DNA of 64,000 nt from the NCBI GenBank assembly GCA_033063855.1, contig CP093829.1:9372243-9436242 (forward strand). The letters run 5' to 3'. The DNA is from Smittia aterrima. Its lineage: Eukaryota; Arthropoda; Insecta; Diptera; Chironomidae. Of the stretch, positions 9,218-22,440 are shown piece after piece (within the stretch, counting starts at the first letter, position 1; each line of letters opens with the position of its first letter). The translations under genes were made by a program, and so were the position numbers. A model generated the notes under the pieces. That model did no database searches. It saw only the letters and a program-made list of their open reading frames with translations, and had not been told where the DNA came from.

Positions 9218-12200
9218 AAAGGAGAATAGAAGGAATTTTCAACCGAAGCTGGTGAGTTAAAGAATGGAACTCGAATGATGTGCGTGTGGTTTAGCTTCTG
9301 GGTTTGTTTGTCGAGCAAAGTTTTTTTGGGTGTCCAGTTTCTTCTAAACGCTTATGTCAAATTAGTCAATGGAAAAGCCGATGCAACAAGTGTTCCATCT
9401 CTCTTCGTACTTCAATTGTTGCTTCTTCCTCATGTTTCTCGTCTCTCAACATGTTGCGCTTGGGAATTTCTTCTTTATCTTCGAAATATGTCGAGAGAGT
9501 GTGGATAATTAAGGCAATTTTCGAAGGAGAAAGAAAGCAAAGGAATCATAAAATATGTCACAAATTAAGTTCGTTTTATATCTCAATTCTTCTCTTCTGA
9601 TGTATTTAGTTCGTCAAATCATGAGCGATCGGTAAAATTCTTCGTTAGTCGCCTTTTCTTCTTAATCGTGAGACGAACTGTCTCAAAGAAATTCCATCGA
9701 CTCACTCAACCCTCGAACTAATCTTTTGATATGAAATTGAAGACGCTTTGATTGAATTTCTCTACGGTCGTCTCTTCAATAACGATTCTTCCGAAAAACA
9801 TAAAAAAAGGGTTCGAGAGCCAGCAGAAATGTTGGAGGGAGACTGAAGCATCTGTAAATCATTGCAAGCATTTTAAAAACCCATCATGTGTCGTAAATTT
9901 GGATTTAATGGTTTTCGGAATGATGAGCGTCGATCGAGATTTGATAAATGTAAATAAACAAATTGTCGTGGCTCTAAACTCTCTTCACGTTGGCATCTGG
10001 GAACAAGACAACGAAGTGAAAGCGTTTCAATCAAGAATCACACGTGCTTGACTCGTTTCGCTGCTAAACTTTAATTACATTCAGTTCTAACAATCGTGGC
10101 TCGGTTAAAGCTTCATTTCCACTAAATTGATGTTAATTTATTTTCGCTTGTGCGAACGAGCGACGTTCCTTGCGTCATTTTCAATGTTTTGTCATTGTTC
10201 TCAGTGGATTTTCATTTCATGAAAGATTCAGACCGCGAGATAAACGATTTTTTGTTCGCAAAACGCATTAAGTGATGTTGCAACTGCTAACTGGCATGAA
10301 TTCATTTTGTCTTGTTAGTCGTGATGTGCATGATGGATGGCAAAGTATTTCAGCTTAGTAATCTCAAGATTGACCACTCTAAGTAGCGAAAGACATAAAA
10401 TGAATAAACTTTGACATAAACACAACTCTCAATCAACGCTTGGTGACTTCTTCAACGAAAAACTATTAAACTTGTCGCCACACCAACTTTGTTTGCGTTT
10501 TGGAATGCGCCGCGTTTGAATCTTCGACCTCGGACGGGTGCAAAGAAACTTGAGAGTCTGTTTCATATTTATCACAAAAGAAGAGAACAGAATGAGCAAT
10601 GAGATGCATCATCGGACTAAGAAAAGGGGAAAGTAATGAATTTATGGCGAGTTATAAACACGATCTTATGACGCATGACTTAAATATTGAAATATCGTTT
10701 GTGATTTATGTAAAGAAATTGAGATTTGAGTAATGATGCGATTATCGAAGATGATTGAAGTCTCATGTAGCGTTCAATGACTCAATGCATTGGGATTCAC
10801 TTATCAGTTTCCTTATCAACTTCAATTGTCAATCGAGGAATTTTTTATTCGTACAAATTGATCGAACTCTGCGACAGTTTTACTTCACATTTCTAACGAG
10901 CCATTAAATTAGACAATATCGGATTATCAAGCGTCCCATAAAACTTCCCGAGCCGAACCAGAACATAAAACGAGAATAACAAAAAAAGAAGAAAAAAATG
11001 TTTTCAAGATGATGATTGACGTCGGTAATAGAAATTACAGTTTTTGGTTTGGATCCGTTGCATTTTGTGATTCGCTTTGAACTGGAAAGGAAAGAAACCT
11101 AAATTCGTTTCACGCCACTGCTCGAGCGTCATGTGCTCTACGATGACGTCAGTTATCAGATGCAAAGTGCATGTTTTTGTTTCGTTCTTTGAGATTGATC
11201 GATTGCATCCGTTCGTGCATGAGAATCCCTAAATGGAATCAACCGAATCTTCCCACAGAAGACTCAGGTAAATGTGTTTGGCTTCTCAATCTTGAACTGC
11301 AAAGTTTAGAATGATGATCTTGCCATCCGGTCAAGCTTCGTGATATTTAACGGCGATCAAATGTTTACAACTTCTGGAAAGTATTTCACTTTCGTCTCAA
11401 ATTTCAACGAAACATTTCGGAGAAGTCAGAAAGAAAAATTTGTTCTGTAAACAAAAAACTTTCAATTGCGATCGCTGCCGCCTCAAAGCATATTTTTCAA
11501 TTACTAATTTGCTGAGTAAACTTATTTTCTCTTTCAATAAATTTTTCTGCATCCTCAAATTTCAGTTTCCCTTTGAGTTGATACAATGAAGTTGAATTAT
11601 GATTTTTTGTTTGCTCTCATTTCTGTTTCTTGTCCATTTTAAGTTTTGTGATCATTTAGAGCTCCAATTTAATTTCCGTGGTAGCTGACTGGAGCTCAAT
11701 TAAATCGTCAAAAATGGGTGAGAGCCAGAATTCGATGCGAGTGCAGAAATCACAAATTGAATTTTGAAACTCGACGTTCGCGTTCTTTTTGTGTCGAGTG
11801 AAACGCTTGATTTGTTATTGTAACGATATCCGCACAATTGTTACAGCTCTGGGGCTGAAGCGAATCGTTTTTCACCTTAACGAAGCTAAATCAGAAGTCA
11901 ATAAGCCACTCGCAACTGCATCAACGATCGGAGTGTGTAATTTTCCTTCGCGAGACTATGATTTCTAAAGCTCAGCATTCTGACTCATAAAGCAGCAGAA
12001 AAAAATCGTGATCAAGTCATTGAAACTCATGAGAGATTAAAATCGCCAACAGAGACCGGAATATGAAGAAGTGAGAAGAGACAGAGACACAAAGGTGGAG
12101 AGCGACGTTGCCAACTTTTGTTTCATCTCCAAAAACTTTATGTTCGATCACAGCTTAATGCGACAAAATGACTAAATTGCGATAATTTGAGAAATATTAG

Positions 12201-15200
12201 AGGAAATACCGTTTGTTGAATGGGAAATGAATGAGCTTTCTTGGCGTCTTTGAAGTTTAAACATCTCTCGTTGTTATCAGCAACCGTCAGAAGTAGTAAG
12301 AAGAAGAAAGAACCGTTGAGAAACAACACACATCGTCGTCGTCGTCTTATCAACGACAAAATTATGCTGTGAGCTTTGTTGTTTGTACTTTTTGCTCGTT
12401 TCGAGAAGTTTGTTTGAGTTTGAAAAGAAGGAAAGGAAAGAGTGTAATATCACTGTAAGTAAGAAAGAAAAAAGCAAGCGACTTACCTGCATGTGTTGGT
12501 TCTCTCTCAACCACCGATTGAAATGCGACCGATTTTATGCTTTCGTGTTCTTACACAAGAATTGGAGGTGAAGGAAAGAAAAAGAAACTGAAATTCAAAG
12601 ATGGAAACTAAGCCATGGCAAGGCTCAAAGGTAGAAAGCGCTGACTTCCTGTTCTTCACTCAGAACTCATAGTTTTCGACTAGAAACTTAAATCAATTAC
12701 TTCATTATCGATCAATCAATGCGAAATGAATGTTCAAGTTGATACAGGGAAAGAATTGTGCTTGTCACATTGTGAACCGAATTTATGAAAATGAATGCTC
12801 GCGCTCGGCCATATTTTCGTGTGAATGTCTTTAGATTGACGGAGATCATGGGGAAACTGAGATTATTATTTTCCGGAATTGTGAAAACCTTTTCGGGGTC
12901 AATTTAATTTCTATTCATCGCTTTCGTGTCGTTGAATTTTATTTTCCTGTTGATTTTATTTCTTTTCTTCTCGCTCTGGATGGCCGTTCATTGTAGGTGC
13001 ACGAGTGTGTGAGTGTAAATGACCGTTTGGGAATCTTATACAATTTACGATCGTTCTTCTTCAACCACTCATTCCATAATATTCTTTTTTCTTTTCTTTA
13101 CAGTGAATTTTTTGATAAAAAATTTATTTGAACACGCGTTGAGGAGCCGAGAGAGAAAGATGGGGGAGAGAAACCGTTTAATGCTGATGATGTATAAGTA
13201 CAACAATCAATAGTGAAACTAGACGGAACGAGGATGAGCATTAAATGTGAACAAGAACGCCAATCAAAACTTCTTCTTCAATTCTTCATCAATCCGGTGA
13301 CGTCATTAGATTTTAAGCGTAATTAGATTTTTCTTTATTTCTTATGCTTCATTGTGTAAATATCTCGTCGATCGAGATCGCTTCTTCTCTCAATCGAGAA
13401 GACATTGATGTTTAAAAGTATTTTCCAAACAAGAATATTGAAGTTTAACGTCTACGAGGAAACTTTTGCCAATCTAAATAAAGTTTTAACTTCCATTGAT
13501 GAGATGGATCTTGAATAACCGTTAGAAGGGTTGAGTCAATAATGAAATTCCTTACTAAATATTTTAGTTGATCAGGAAGAAAGAATAAATTCAAATAAAC
13601 AAAAACTAGATTCAAACTTTTCTTACCAAAATAGATTTTGTGATTTTTCGATTTTTTTATATTTTGATTACAAAACAAACTTTGTACTGATAATTGATAA
13701 AATGAAACTCTTAGTTAGGTCGTATTTTGAATCCCATAACAGAAAGTAAATCGAGAAATTCCGGCCAATTGTTATTAATTAAGAGCGAGCATTTAGATTC
13801 CTCAATGTGCCCTAAAGAGAAGAAGAAGAAAACGTCTAAAACTGCCTTGACACAAAAAAGCAAAAACACATTCATTAGTAAGCTAAGTGTAAAGAAAACA
13901 CAAGAAGTGCATTTTAAAAGCCGTTTAACATCGATCACGAGCCTGTTAGTCGAGTCAAGCGAGCTGTGATAGTTTGAGGAGAGCTTTCTAGTATTCTTAA
14001 GCTTTAAATCTTGCCAATTATCTTTGGGCAGCTGCAAATCGTCTTCTCCGAACTCACAGTCACGCGTGAATCGAAAGCTCGTCTTCGAAACGGCTTAAAC
14101 GATTACAAAACGGTCACGAATCGTGGCTTTCAAATTAAGAGAAAAGAATTCCAATCAAAAATCAATTCAAAGACTATAAATTCTCGTCTTATCACAAACA
14201 TTAACATTTTCATCTTCATTCAAGTTCTTTCTTCTTTTATTTTTAAATCAAGTGCCTCCAAACAATATTTTCTTTGTACGAGAGATAGTTCGCTTTAAGT
14301 AAGATTCGACTTTTAAGTTCAACCCAATTTAATTTGTAGTTAAAAATGAGGAGCAATCAAGAGGAAAAACATATCAAGAAACGTTGTCCAGACGCCCGAA
14401 CATTCTCCTCCACTTTTGCTCTTTTGATTTCGAGGAACTTTTGTGTAAGACATTTGTCCGACAGTAGCACTTGAAAACAATCGAGTTTGTGTGTTCTTTC
14501 TTTCACAAATGCCATTGCAATGACATCACCACGAAAAAAAATGCATCAAAAGCGATCGCTACTGAAAGAAGCAGAGTGGAGAGAGTAAGATTGAATCATT
14601 CCATTCATAATTTGTTTTATGGACTTTTAATTTAGTTAGTTTTGCGGTTCGACTTGGTTTTGTTTGTTGTTGAATAGAAGTTTTGCAACTCTCGACGTTT
14701 TGTGGCTCGATAGTAATTTTTTTATGAAGAAATTCGACTGAAAATTTGCCAACGCCTTGAATAAATTAAAAGTTTTCTCGTTAACTCGCTCAGTCGTTCG
14801 AAAAGATCGAGTGATGAATTAAAATTACAATTACATCGATTTGACCTTTCTCGCTGCTCGTCAGAGAGACAACGATCGATGAAGTGAACAGCGACGAGAG
14901 ATCGAAAATTTATTAAGTCGATTGGAGGTTGTCGTCGCTGAATATGAAGCTTGAGACACTCGACAGAAGTTCTACCTTGACGAGGCTTTGCAAACAAACG
15001 AAATTTCTTAAAGAATTACAAAAATTTCTATCGTCCCACGATTTCAAAACTAAACCGCATGTCGCAACCCTTGTTTCATAATTTGGTGTAAATTAATTTA
15101 GGAATTATACAAATGTCTTAAAAGATGAATAGAAAAAAAATGAATATTTTTAAGACAAAACTGAAACTGAAAACATTTTCTAAAAAAAATGAAAAAATAA

Positions 15201-18200
15201 ACAAGAATGAAAATTGAAACTAAAACCAGGAAAACTGTTGCTCATGTAATTTCATAAAATGTTTAAGTTAACTTGCAGGGCTTTCGTTCCGTGCTGACCG
15301 CTACGGAATCCGCTTACTAATCGCTCACAATTCGAGGCTAAGTAATTCACAGTGGTTAGCGAATCGCTCGTTGCTTGATGACTCATTGTAAGTAGATGAG
15401 CGGGAATTCATGGAAATGCGATGAATCAGATTTTCTTTCGTCGTGAAATTCAATCGCGTCTTTGAAAGGTTTTATCGATGATTGCGTTACTTCTCAACGC
15501 AAAGTTGTCAGTTCGTCGACTTCTCCTTTCCCAAAAAATTGAATTTAATTTATTGATTGACAATCGTAAAATCTTTCAGGGGCTGTGAGATATGACTCAG
15601 ACATGCTTTCGTTTTGTTACAGATCGATGACGCAACCAACCCCAATTTTACTTTCGTTTCGCTTCCTCGTTTTCCTTCAGCGACCCTTCAAGTGAGAGTC
15701 GTTTTATTATTTTGCTGATTCCGCACCACTGATCTCGATATGTTTGCGCAAATATTTATGAGCAGTAGGGGCATGAGAACATTTCCAGCCGGAAATTGAC
15801 ATGCACTGCTAATAAAAACAAAAAAGAAACCAACTCCAGAAGTTTCATGAGAAACATTAAAAACTCCTCGGCCGCTATTTCCGATCGTTGAGGCCACACA
15901 AACAATTCTTCGAGATCACGAGAATTTATGTTTGTGAATTAGAAAGGAGAACAGAAGAAAGAAGAAATATTCTGACCGCAGCCATTAAAATGTCAAATCG
16001 TTTAATTCACTCTTCGAGACGTGAATGTTCATAAGATGAGCTTCAATGCTATAAAATAGTTTAAAGATCCAACGTCGTTATGTTTACGAAAGACTGTAAC
16101 TAGCAGAAGCAAGAAAGTGCGAAGAAGACGAAACAAACGTTGGGAGCTTCATTGTTGGGTTAAAGAGAGTTTATAAAATTTCATTGTGGTGACTTCATCG
16201 TTCTGACTCAGCCTCAAGTTTTTATTTTATTACAGTTTTCCTTTCTATTTCTTTTGTTGAAGATTTTCATTTCTCAACATTATTAAGAATAAAACTAACA
16301 TCACGGCAGGCGATTGCTATGCGTAATTGAGCCACCGCAAGAGTTAAGCTTCTCGCTGTGACGAGAAAACATTTCTTGCAAATTGCTGTGAAGAAAAAAA
16401 ATAATTCACAATTCGAGGAAGGAAAGTTTAGCACTTTTCGACGACGAAAAAAAAGTGGAACAGTAAAATCTTTCTCTTCAGCGGTTTTTATGCGCGACTG
16501 TGACATTTTATGCAAAAAGAAATTGAGGTCAATTATCAAGCTGCTACTTTTAACAAAACCTCATGCTCTTGTGTCATCGCAACATTCTTCCTTCCGTGAT
16601 AATCAGCAATTGACTTTACGACCGCTCAGCAATTCACTTTGTTGCCTTCTACGTTCAAGCAAATGCAGAAACTTTGTTTGTTGTTCTAATCTTCTCTTTT
16701 TGAACTTTGTTCGTTCGCTGACTTCTTCAAAAATGAATTTTTCGTGTAAAAGACAATTCAATGGAAAAAAAATTAACATTTATTTCCGGTTTGTTTCATT
16801 TGCAGACGATCATAATAAAAATTAATGACTTTTCGGGTTCAGTCTGAACGTCAGGTGAAAAGATGTTTCCTTTCATTAATTTAGAGCTAACCAGAAGAGT
16901 TGAAAAAGATAAAAGGAGATCGCAAAAGTGAAATTCTTTGTAAACATCCGACTCTACCAAGTTTTGTTAGTTAGCATGTTCCGATTCTGCTCACAAGCGA
17001 GACGAAACATAAATTTTTAAATGTTTCCACTGACGTGACCTTTTAGTGTTTCCAATATTTCTCTTCGCAGTTCGGTTGTTGGGGGAGAATGTCACAAAGT
17101 ATCTGGAATGCACGTATTACGTTGCATTTTGTCTTCACTTTACAAGCGTGCTGATTTATTAAACATTTCCCCGGAAACTTTGACAAAGTCAAAGCCATCA
17201 ATCAACAAATTGAGAGATTTTCATTTCTGAAATGACTCAATCATCGTCGTTCGTCTCAAGATCATTGAATTCAATTTAGGGCTTGGCTCTTGCTTTTTTT
17301 TATGAAATGATTCTCTTTTTATGATTCAATGTTTCCATTGTATTTAACTTTGAAAAGCAACGTCATTTATTTCGATTAGGCTTAAAATTGAATCCCTCGC
17401 ACAACTCTCGACATATCAAGTTTCACTTCTAATCATCGTTTCTGTTAACGCCGCGATATTCAAAATGTAATTAAGAACGACCACTGCCATATGCGAGCCA
17501 TGAAGAAGTGAAACAAATTATGATTCCGAAAATCAATTGATTTATCGTCGTGCGTGAAGTTGCGGTTGACACTTAAATGTTTTATGTTCAGTTCCAAGAG
17601 ATTTATTTCATTAATAAAAAGTTACAGAGACCTTCGTTGAGCTTCTGGAATACATGAGATGTCAAAAAAGATCCCTTAAGTGTCACAACAATATTTCATT
17701 TTAATAGTTTTCTCGTTCCACTCTCGACGATCCCTTTGAGCTCTCCTAGCTTGCTGTCTGCGTTTGAAAAAAAAATCTTTTTATTTTCTCATCGTAATTT
17801 CGTTGGAAAGTTCTGATCAATAAATTTCCATTGCTTGTAACGTGTTATGCAAACAAGCCGCGTCTGACAATCCAACTCGGGGGACTTCTGGAGATTAATA
17901 TAAAGCGAAAGTTCAACGGGAAAAGGTGTGCCCGGCTTGTAACGCAATCCCAACTGTTTATGATGAATTTCATTACGTGAAATGTTTTCACGTGCGAGTG
18001 GCACGAGAAATGCGGAATATCATGCAACATATCTAGAAGTTGATTGAGTTGTTTAGTCTCGGGAGTGAGAGAATATTTCAAATGCGATCAACGTCAGAAC
18101 TTTCGATCGCATGGAAATCTAATCATCTAAGTTGATTTTCCAAGATTTCATGAATTAAATTTAATTACATAATTGACGTCAATGAGAGGAGCAGCTGGAA

Positions 18201-21200
18201 ATCTCTTCTTTCACCAGCAGAAATCTAAATTTTCTTCAGCAAATTTGTACAAATCTGTCGTAAAAGGCCTCCTCGTGTTTATTTACCGTGACCAATTAGA
18301 CATTTCTCTCTCTCGAGTGCTAGAGCCCTGATTTCATCCGTCAGCTTGTTTTCGTGTAAATCAAGATTGATTGGAAATTGAATGGAGGCTCAAACTTGTT
18401 AATTAATTGCTTCATTTTTCATCTTTCAAACCTTCTAAGTCTTTGTGCTCTCTCTCGCAAGCTCCGACGTTGCCAGACTCCACATCACCGACGAAAACTA
18501 ATTGAATGGCTTTCGACAATGCCATGAATTTCCGACGAATTGCTCTTTGTCGCTGTCTCTTCGATTCTTTTGCCGTTTTTCGCGTTCTGCGTTTTAATTG
18601 TGTTACTTTAATCTGGCAAAGCGGTTTAAGCTCAATTAGCTTCAGCTTCATTTTCACTTCATTCGCCATACGTGAAGCATAATTGTTTGACTCGTTTTTC
18701 CATTTGGAGTAACACGACGAATGCAAAGAAGTTGAAACAGTTCCGACGTCGAGAATGTAAAGTGATACGGAGGAGGCGAGAAGGCGACAACGAAGAAATG
18801 AAACGACGCTGAGTCTATTGTGACAGTTGATGCTTTTAATGAACTGCTAAACTCAATTGTCAAATCTTCGAATAAAAGAAAACTCTTCGAGTGCTGCATG
18901 AGCGACTGAGATCATTAGAGCATGAATAGAAAGAATAAAAATTGCGAGGAACTTTGTTCTGAATTCAGTTTTGAAAGTTGTATTGTGTTTCCAGCATAAG
19001 CGAAGCAGTCAGAGCTGCAGTTGGACATAACTTTCCATAAAGATTTTGAACTGATTCCGAGTGTTTTCCGTATCCACCCACACTCGCGCTAAACTATGCA
19101 GTCGACTTGGAAAAGCATTAGCAAATGCCTTACATAGAATAAGAAGACTTAAGTCAGAGCCATTTGCATAGAAAAACAGTTAAAGCGATTGAGAAAAGAG
19201 AAAAAAAAGTTCTCGCCGAGTTGTAGTTAAAATTTGTTGTAGTGAGCGCGGAATGTTTGTTGCGAATTAAAACTCCATGCTCGTTACTCAAACAATCAAC
19301 AAAATGTAAATTCGCGAGAAGGCATTAAAAAGGAAAAATTGAGTTGAGCTCTTGTTCATGCGGTTCACGAACTCTTGGCGGCGTCTGAAGCCGAACTAAC
19401 AATTTAATTGTTTATTCCGCAAGACGGGAGCTCTCTCCTCGACAAAAGAATGTGTCAACGGGATTTCGCTAATGACGAATGCTTGAACTTATAATTTTAT
19501 TGACGTCTACAACAATAATTAAGTGCTTACAAAGACTTAAGGAAATAATTCTTTTCTTACATTTTCATGCTTCGAATAATAATCTTTCGAATTGATCAGG
19601 CAACTCACTGATAGTCTAGCTTCACTCGTACATACCTTCGATTGCTGTTGTTACTAAAACGAGGTGTAACCCGCGCTCGCACCATATATGAAGTCATTTT
19701 CCATGTAGAGCTACTTTCATCCAAAGTAGAAATTAAAACACATCGATGAGAATGTAATTGAGGCACGCGAGCATATTCAATTGAACACGAACCATCCCTT
19801 GACCTCGCAACAGTAAATTCTTTTCCACGTCGGATTTGCGGATAAAGTTCCAATGTAAATTCATTAATCGTAGTTTTTTATGATGACATTTCAACGCGGA
19901 ATGTGATCAACATTCAACAGGTCAGGAAAAGGTTTTTTTTTCCTTTTTGCTTTTAAGTTAATTAGAAACGGTCAAGCGATTTGCTTGTGACCTACTGAAA
20001 AAGCCTTTTTCCTTTTATCTTCTTTTATATTTCTCGAGATTTCCCTTGTCGATTACCTGTCGTGTGCGGATACTTAAGGAGAACATAAAAAATCTAAAAC
20101 CGGAAATTCCTGTTCGATGATTAAATTCAGTTTGCTGTGTTTTGTCAGCAAGCGGTTCGATTGTTTGTTCAAGAGATTTCTCGAGGGTTGCACAGTCAAA
20201 ATCATAAATTTGATTTGAGTCTCTCAAAATAAATAACCAGATTACATTTGTCGCTGCTCCTTTTGTCCTCCGATAGGCTCGTAAATTATTTGTTTGTTGA
20301 CTTAATACGAACGTTCGTGGATTTAGCCAGCAGAGGCGTCAGGATGGAATGAAGTTTGGACGTTGATTTGGTAAATAAACAAAAACGAAATTGAATTTTC
20401 GCTTAGAATGTTTTTTCAGGTTCGTCAACGGTTTCGGTGTTGAAAAATATTTCAGAACTTCTACATAAATTAAAAGAAAGGTTTTTCAATTCCCCTCCTC
20501 TTAATTAATTGTTTTAAGATGTGGAAAATGCGATGTTCGGAATTTCTGTTCTTTCCCCACACATTCTTCTATTTTCGTCCGCAACTTGCCTCGTTGCATC
20601 TGATCCAATTTACAACATTCCTAATGTTTCTTAATTAACTTTCGTGAAGCGAAGTTCTGGAGATGATCATAAATTTAAAATCCACTTCCATATATCTGCC
20701 ATAATCAGCCGCACCAATCTCAGCGCGAGTTTAATTAAACGGAAAATGGGAAAAGTTCGTTTCCGACGTAAAAACATTTTCGAAGATTTATTTGTGTAAA
20801 GGATTTAAAAATTGTTATTGCCCTTTACCACGCGCATTTGACTTTTATTTGCCATTTGATAAGACTTGTTTATGTTTGATCGAGAGAAATGCGATGTATT
20901 GCAAACATTTGCAATGAAAATTGAACTTTGTTGATTTTGTGGCTACTGATAAGACTTTTCCAGGTGTCAATCTAACAAACACGACGTAGACCATTTTACA
21001 GAAACCTTTCCTAGTTGTCGTAGTCTTCGAGATAATCGCAGAAGGTAAAACTATAAACTGACGACGACGAAACGTCAATCAACACAATTTGAATCATGAA
21101 TGAGACCTTTGGGAGTCATGAACTTTTATATCTCGATCGATTGAATGACGATGAGTTCATAAATCATTCACGACGACGGTGGCACACTAATTACAACAAT

Positions 21201-21293
21201 CTTCACTATTGTTTTCAATTTATTTTTCTTTAACTTCCAAATATTAAGATGACTCTAGATCGATCTCACACGAAATAGTGGACGCTTCACAAT
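9218..21293. other. 12-kb region without a recognised gene
   Basis: The first part (to about 10.4 kb) probably includes the shg 3' UTR; candidate poly(A) signals lie near 9952 and 10401. From there to NDUFA11 no frame shows conserved domain content or a convincing exon chain; the longest open stretch (16358-16825, 155 codons) is low-complexity and unconvincing. Base composition matches the surrounding non-coding DNA and there are no long repeats. It could hold regulatory DNA for shg, non-coding RNAs or dispersed small exons that cannot be recognised by eye. Confidence 0.4.
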
Positions 21294-21965
21294 TTATTCT
21301 CCTCCTCGGGTCCATCCTTTCTCGCCAACCGGTGTGAGAGTGTAATCATTGCGATTTGTATTCATACCAGAAAATTGATGTTGTCTCTGGGGAGGGAAAA
21401 ACAGCCAGCCTTCTTCAAGTGAAGTCTTTTTGACGCAACCAGCGATGGCTGAAGAAAGATTTTAATTAGAATCATTTAGAGTTGTAATGAGAAAGATCTT
21501 ACAGAAGACGAGGCACATTCCAAATCCAACAGCTTTGCTTTTCTGCCATGCTCCTGCAACTCCAGCTGCTGCAACAGCGCCTACAACGTAGTTCAGCCTA
21601 AAACAACAAAATTTGATTGAAGTGAATGAAAACTTTTTTTTGCTTCATTACTTGTCGTCTTTTCCACGAAGGTTATGCGCTGCGTAAGCTCCAGTTGTAA
21701 AAGCTGATGCCATTCCTACTGCTGGTCCAAGCCACCATGCGATGCGAGAGATTGTTGCCAAATATCCTTTTGGATGCGTGTACATCAGAACATCCGTAGC
21801 AGCTAAAAGCAGATCGTAGATTAACAAGTGCCGAGAGAGAGATCCAAGAAATTTCTTACCACATCCGAGAGCCACTGTTCCTGCAAGCCTGTTAGCTGCA
21901 AACATCTTTCCAACATAGTCCTCGCCATCAGGCTTGTCGTAATATTGTGACTTGAACAGACTCAT
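21294..21965 (-). CDS. ND-B14.7: NADH dehydrogenase (ubiquinone) 1 alpha subcomplex subunit 11
   Basis: This is an accessory subunit of the membrane arm of mitochondrial complex I (NDUFA11, B14.7). Four exons on the minus strand, 21860-21965, 21652-21802, 21503-21597 and 21294-21448, join in frame to 168 aa; all three introns (54-57 bp) are GT-AG. Diagnostic stretches are YYDKPDGED near the N-terminus, THPKGYL, GPAVGMASAFT and RGKDDKLNYVVGA, with hydrophobic Ala/Gly-rich helices typical of the Tim17/22/23-related fold. I chose the ATG of MSLFKSQ because the upstream in-frame ATG lies inside a 5' UTR intron (about 21970-22131). The gene is divergent from Caf1-105 about 475 bp away. The family is usually about 140 aa; the extra length is a C-terminal tail after GWLFFPP. 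Confidence 0.93.
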
Positions 21966-22440
21966 GATTCTAAAATTTAAAAACAAATTCAGATTTTATT
22001 GATTTCCCAGCTCAACTTTGATTGAATTTAAAATTAAAAAGAAACTTTCAAATGATCACAAAGTTTCAAGTCAAAGCGACAAGAAATTAGCTTAAGTTAC
22101 TGCCGAATAAAAGCAGGAAAACGAAACTTACAATAAATTTTGTTATGCAAGTGAAACTCTTAGTTGAACGTCCTGTGTTTACTTTTCCTTTCGCGGGGCA
22201 GGAACTTTCAGATTTCGATTTCCCGCCAAAACAAAACGAGAAAAGATCAGAAAATATTTATTTTTCTTTATCTAAGGATTTACGCAAAGTTGTTGAGAGT
22301 TTTATTAGTGAGCAGTGTCCTTAAAGGGAAGACTTTGAGATCAATTTAAATTGTGAACTGTAAAAGGCAAAGTTGAAGTTAAATTCGCTAAAGAAAAATA
22401 AAACTTTTGCCGCTTTTCAAAACAAGAAAAGAAAGTCAAG
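21966..22440. promoter_or_regulatory. divergent promoter region between NDUFA11 and Caf1-105
   Basis: These 475 bp separate the start codons of two divergently transcribed housekeeping genes. On the minus strand, a GTAAG donor at 22131 and an AG acceptor at 21970 define a probable 162-bp intron in the NDUFA11 leader. No TATA box is obvious. Confidence 0.5.

Noticed and set aside
16358..16825. 155-codon open frame in the gene-free region
   Set aside because: Lys/Phe/Ser-rich low-complexity translation, no splice context, no family resemblance; AT-rich chance frame.
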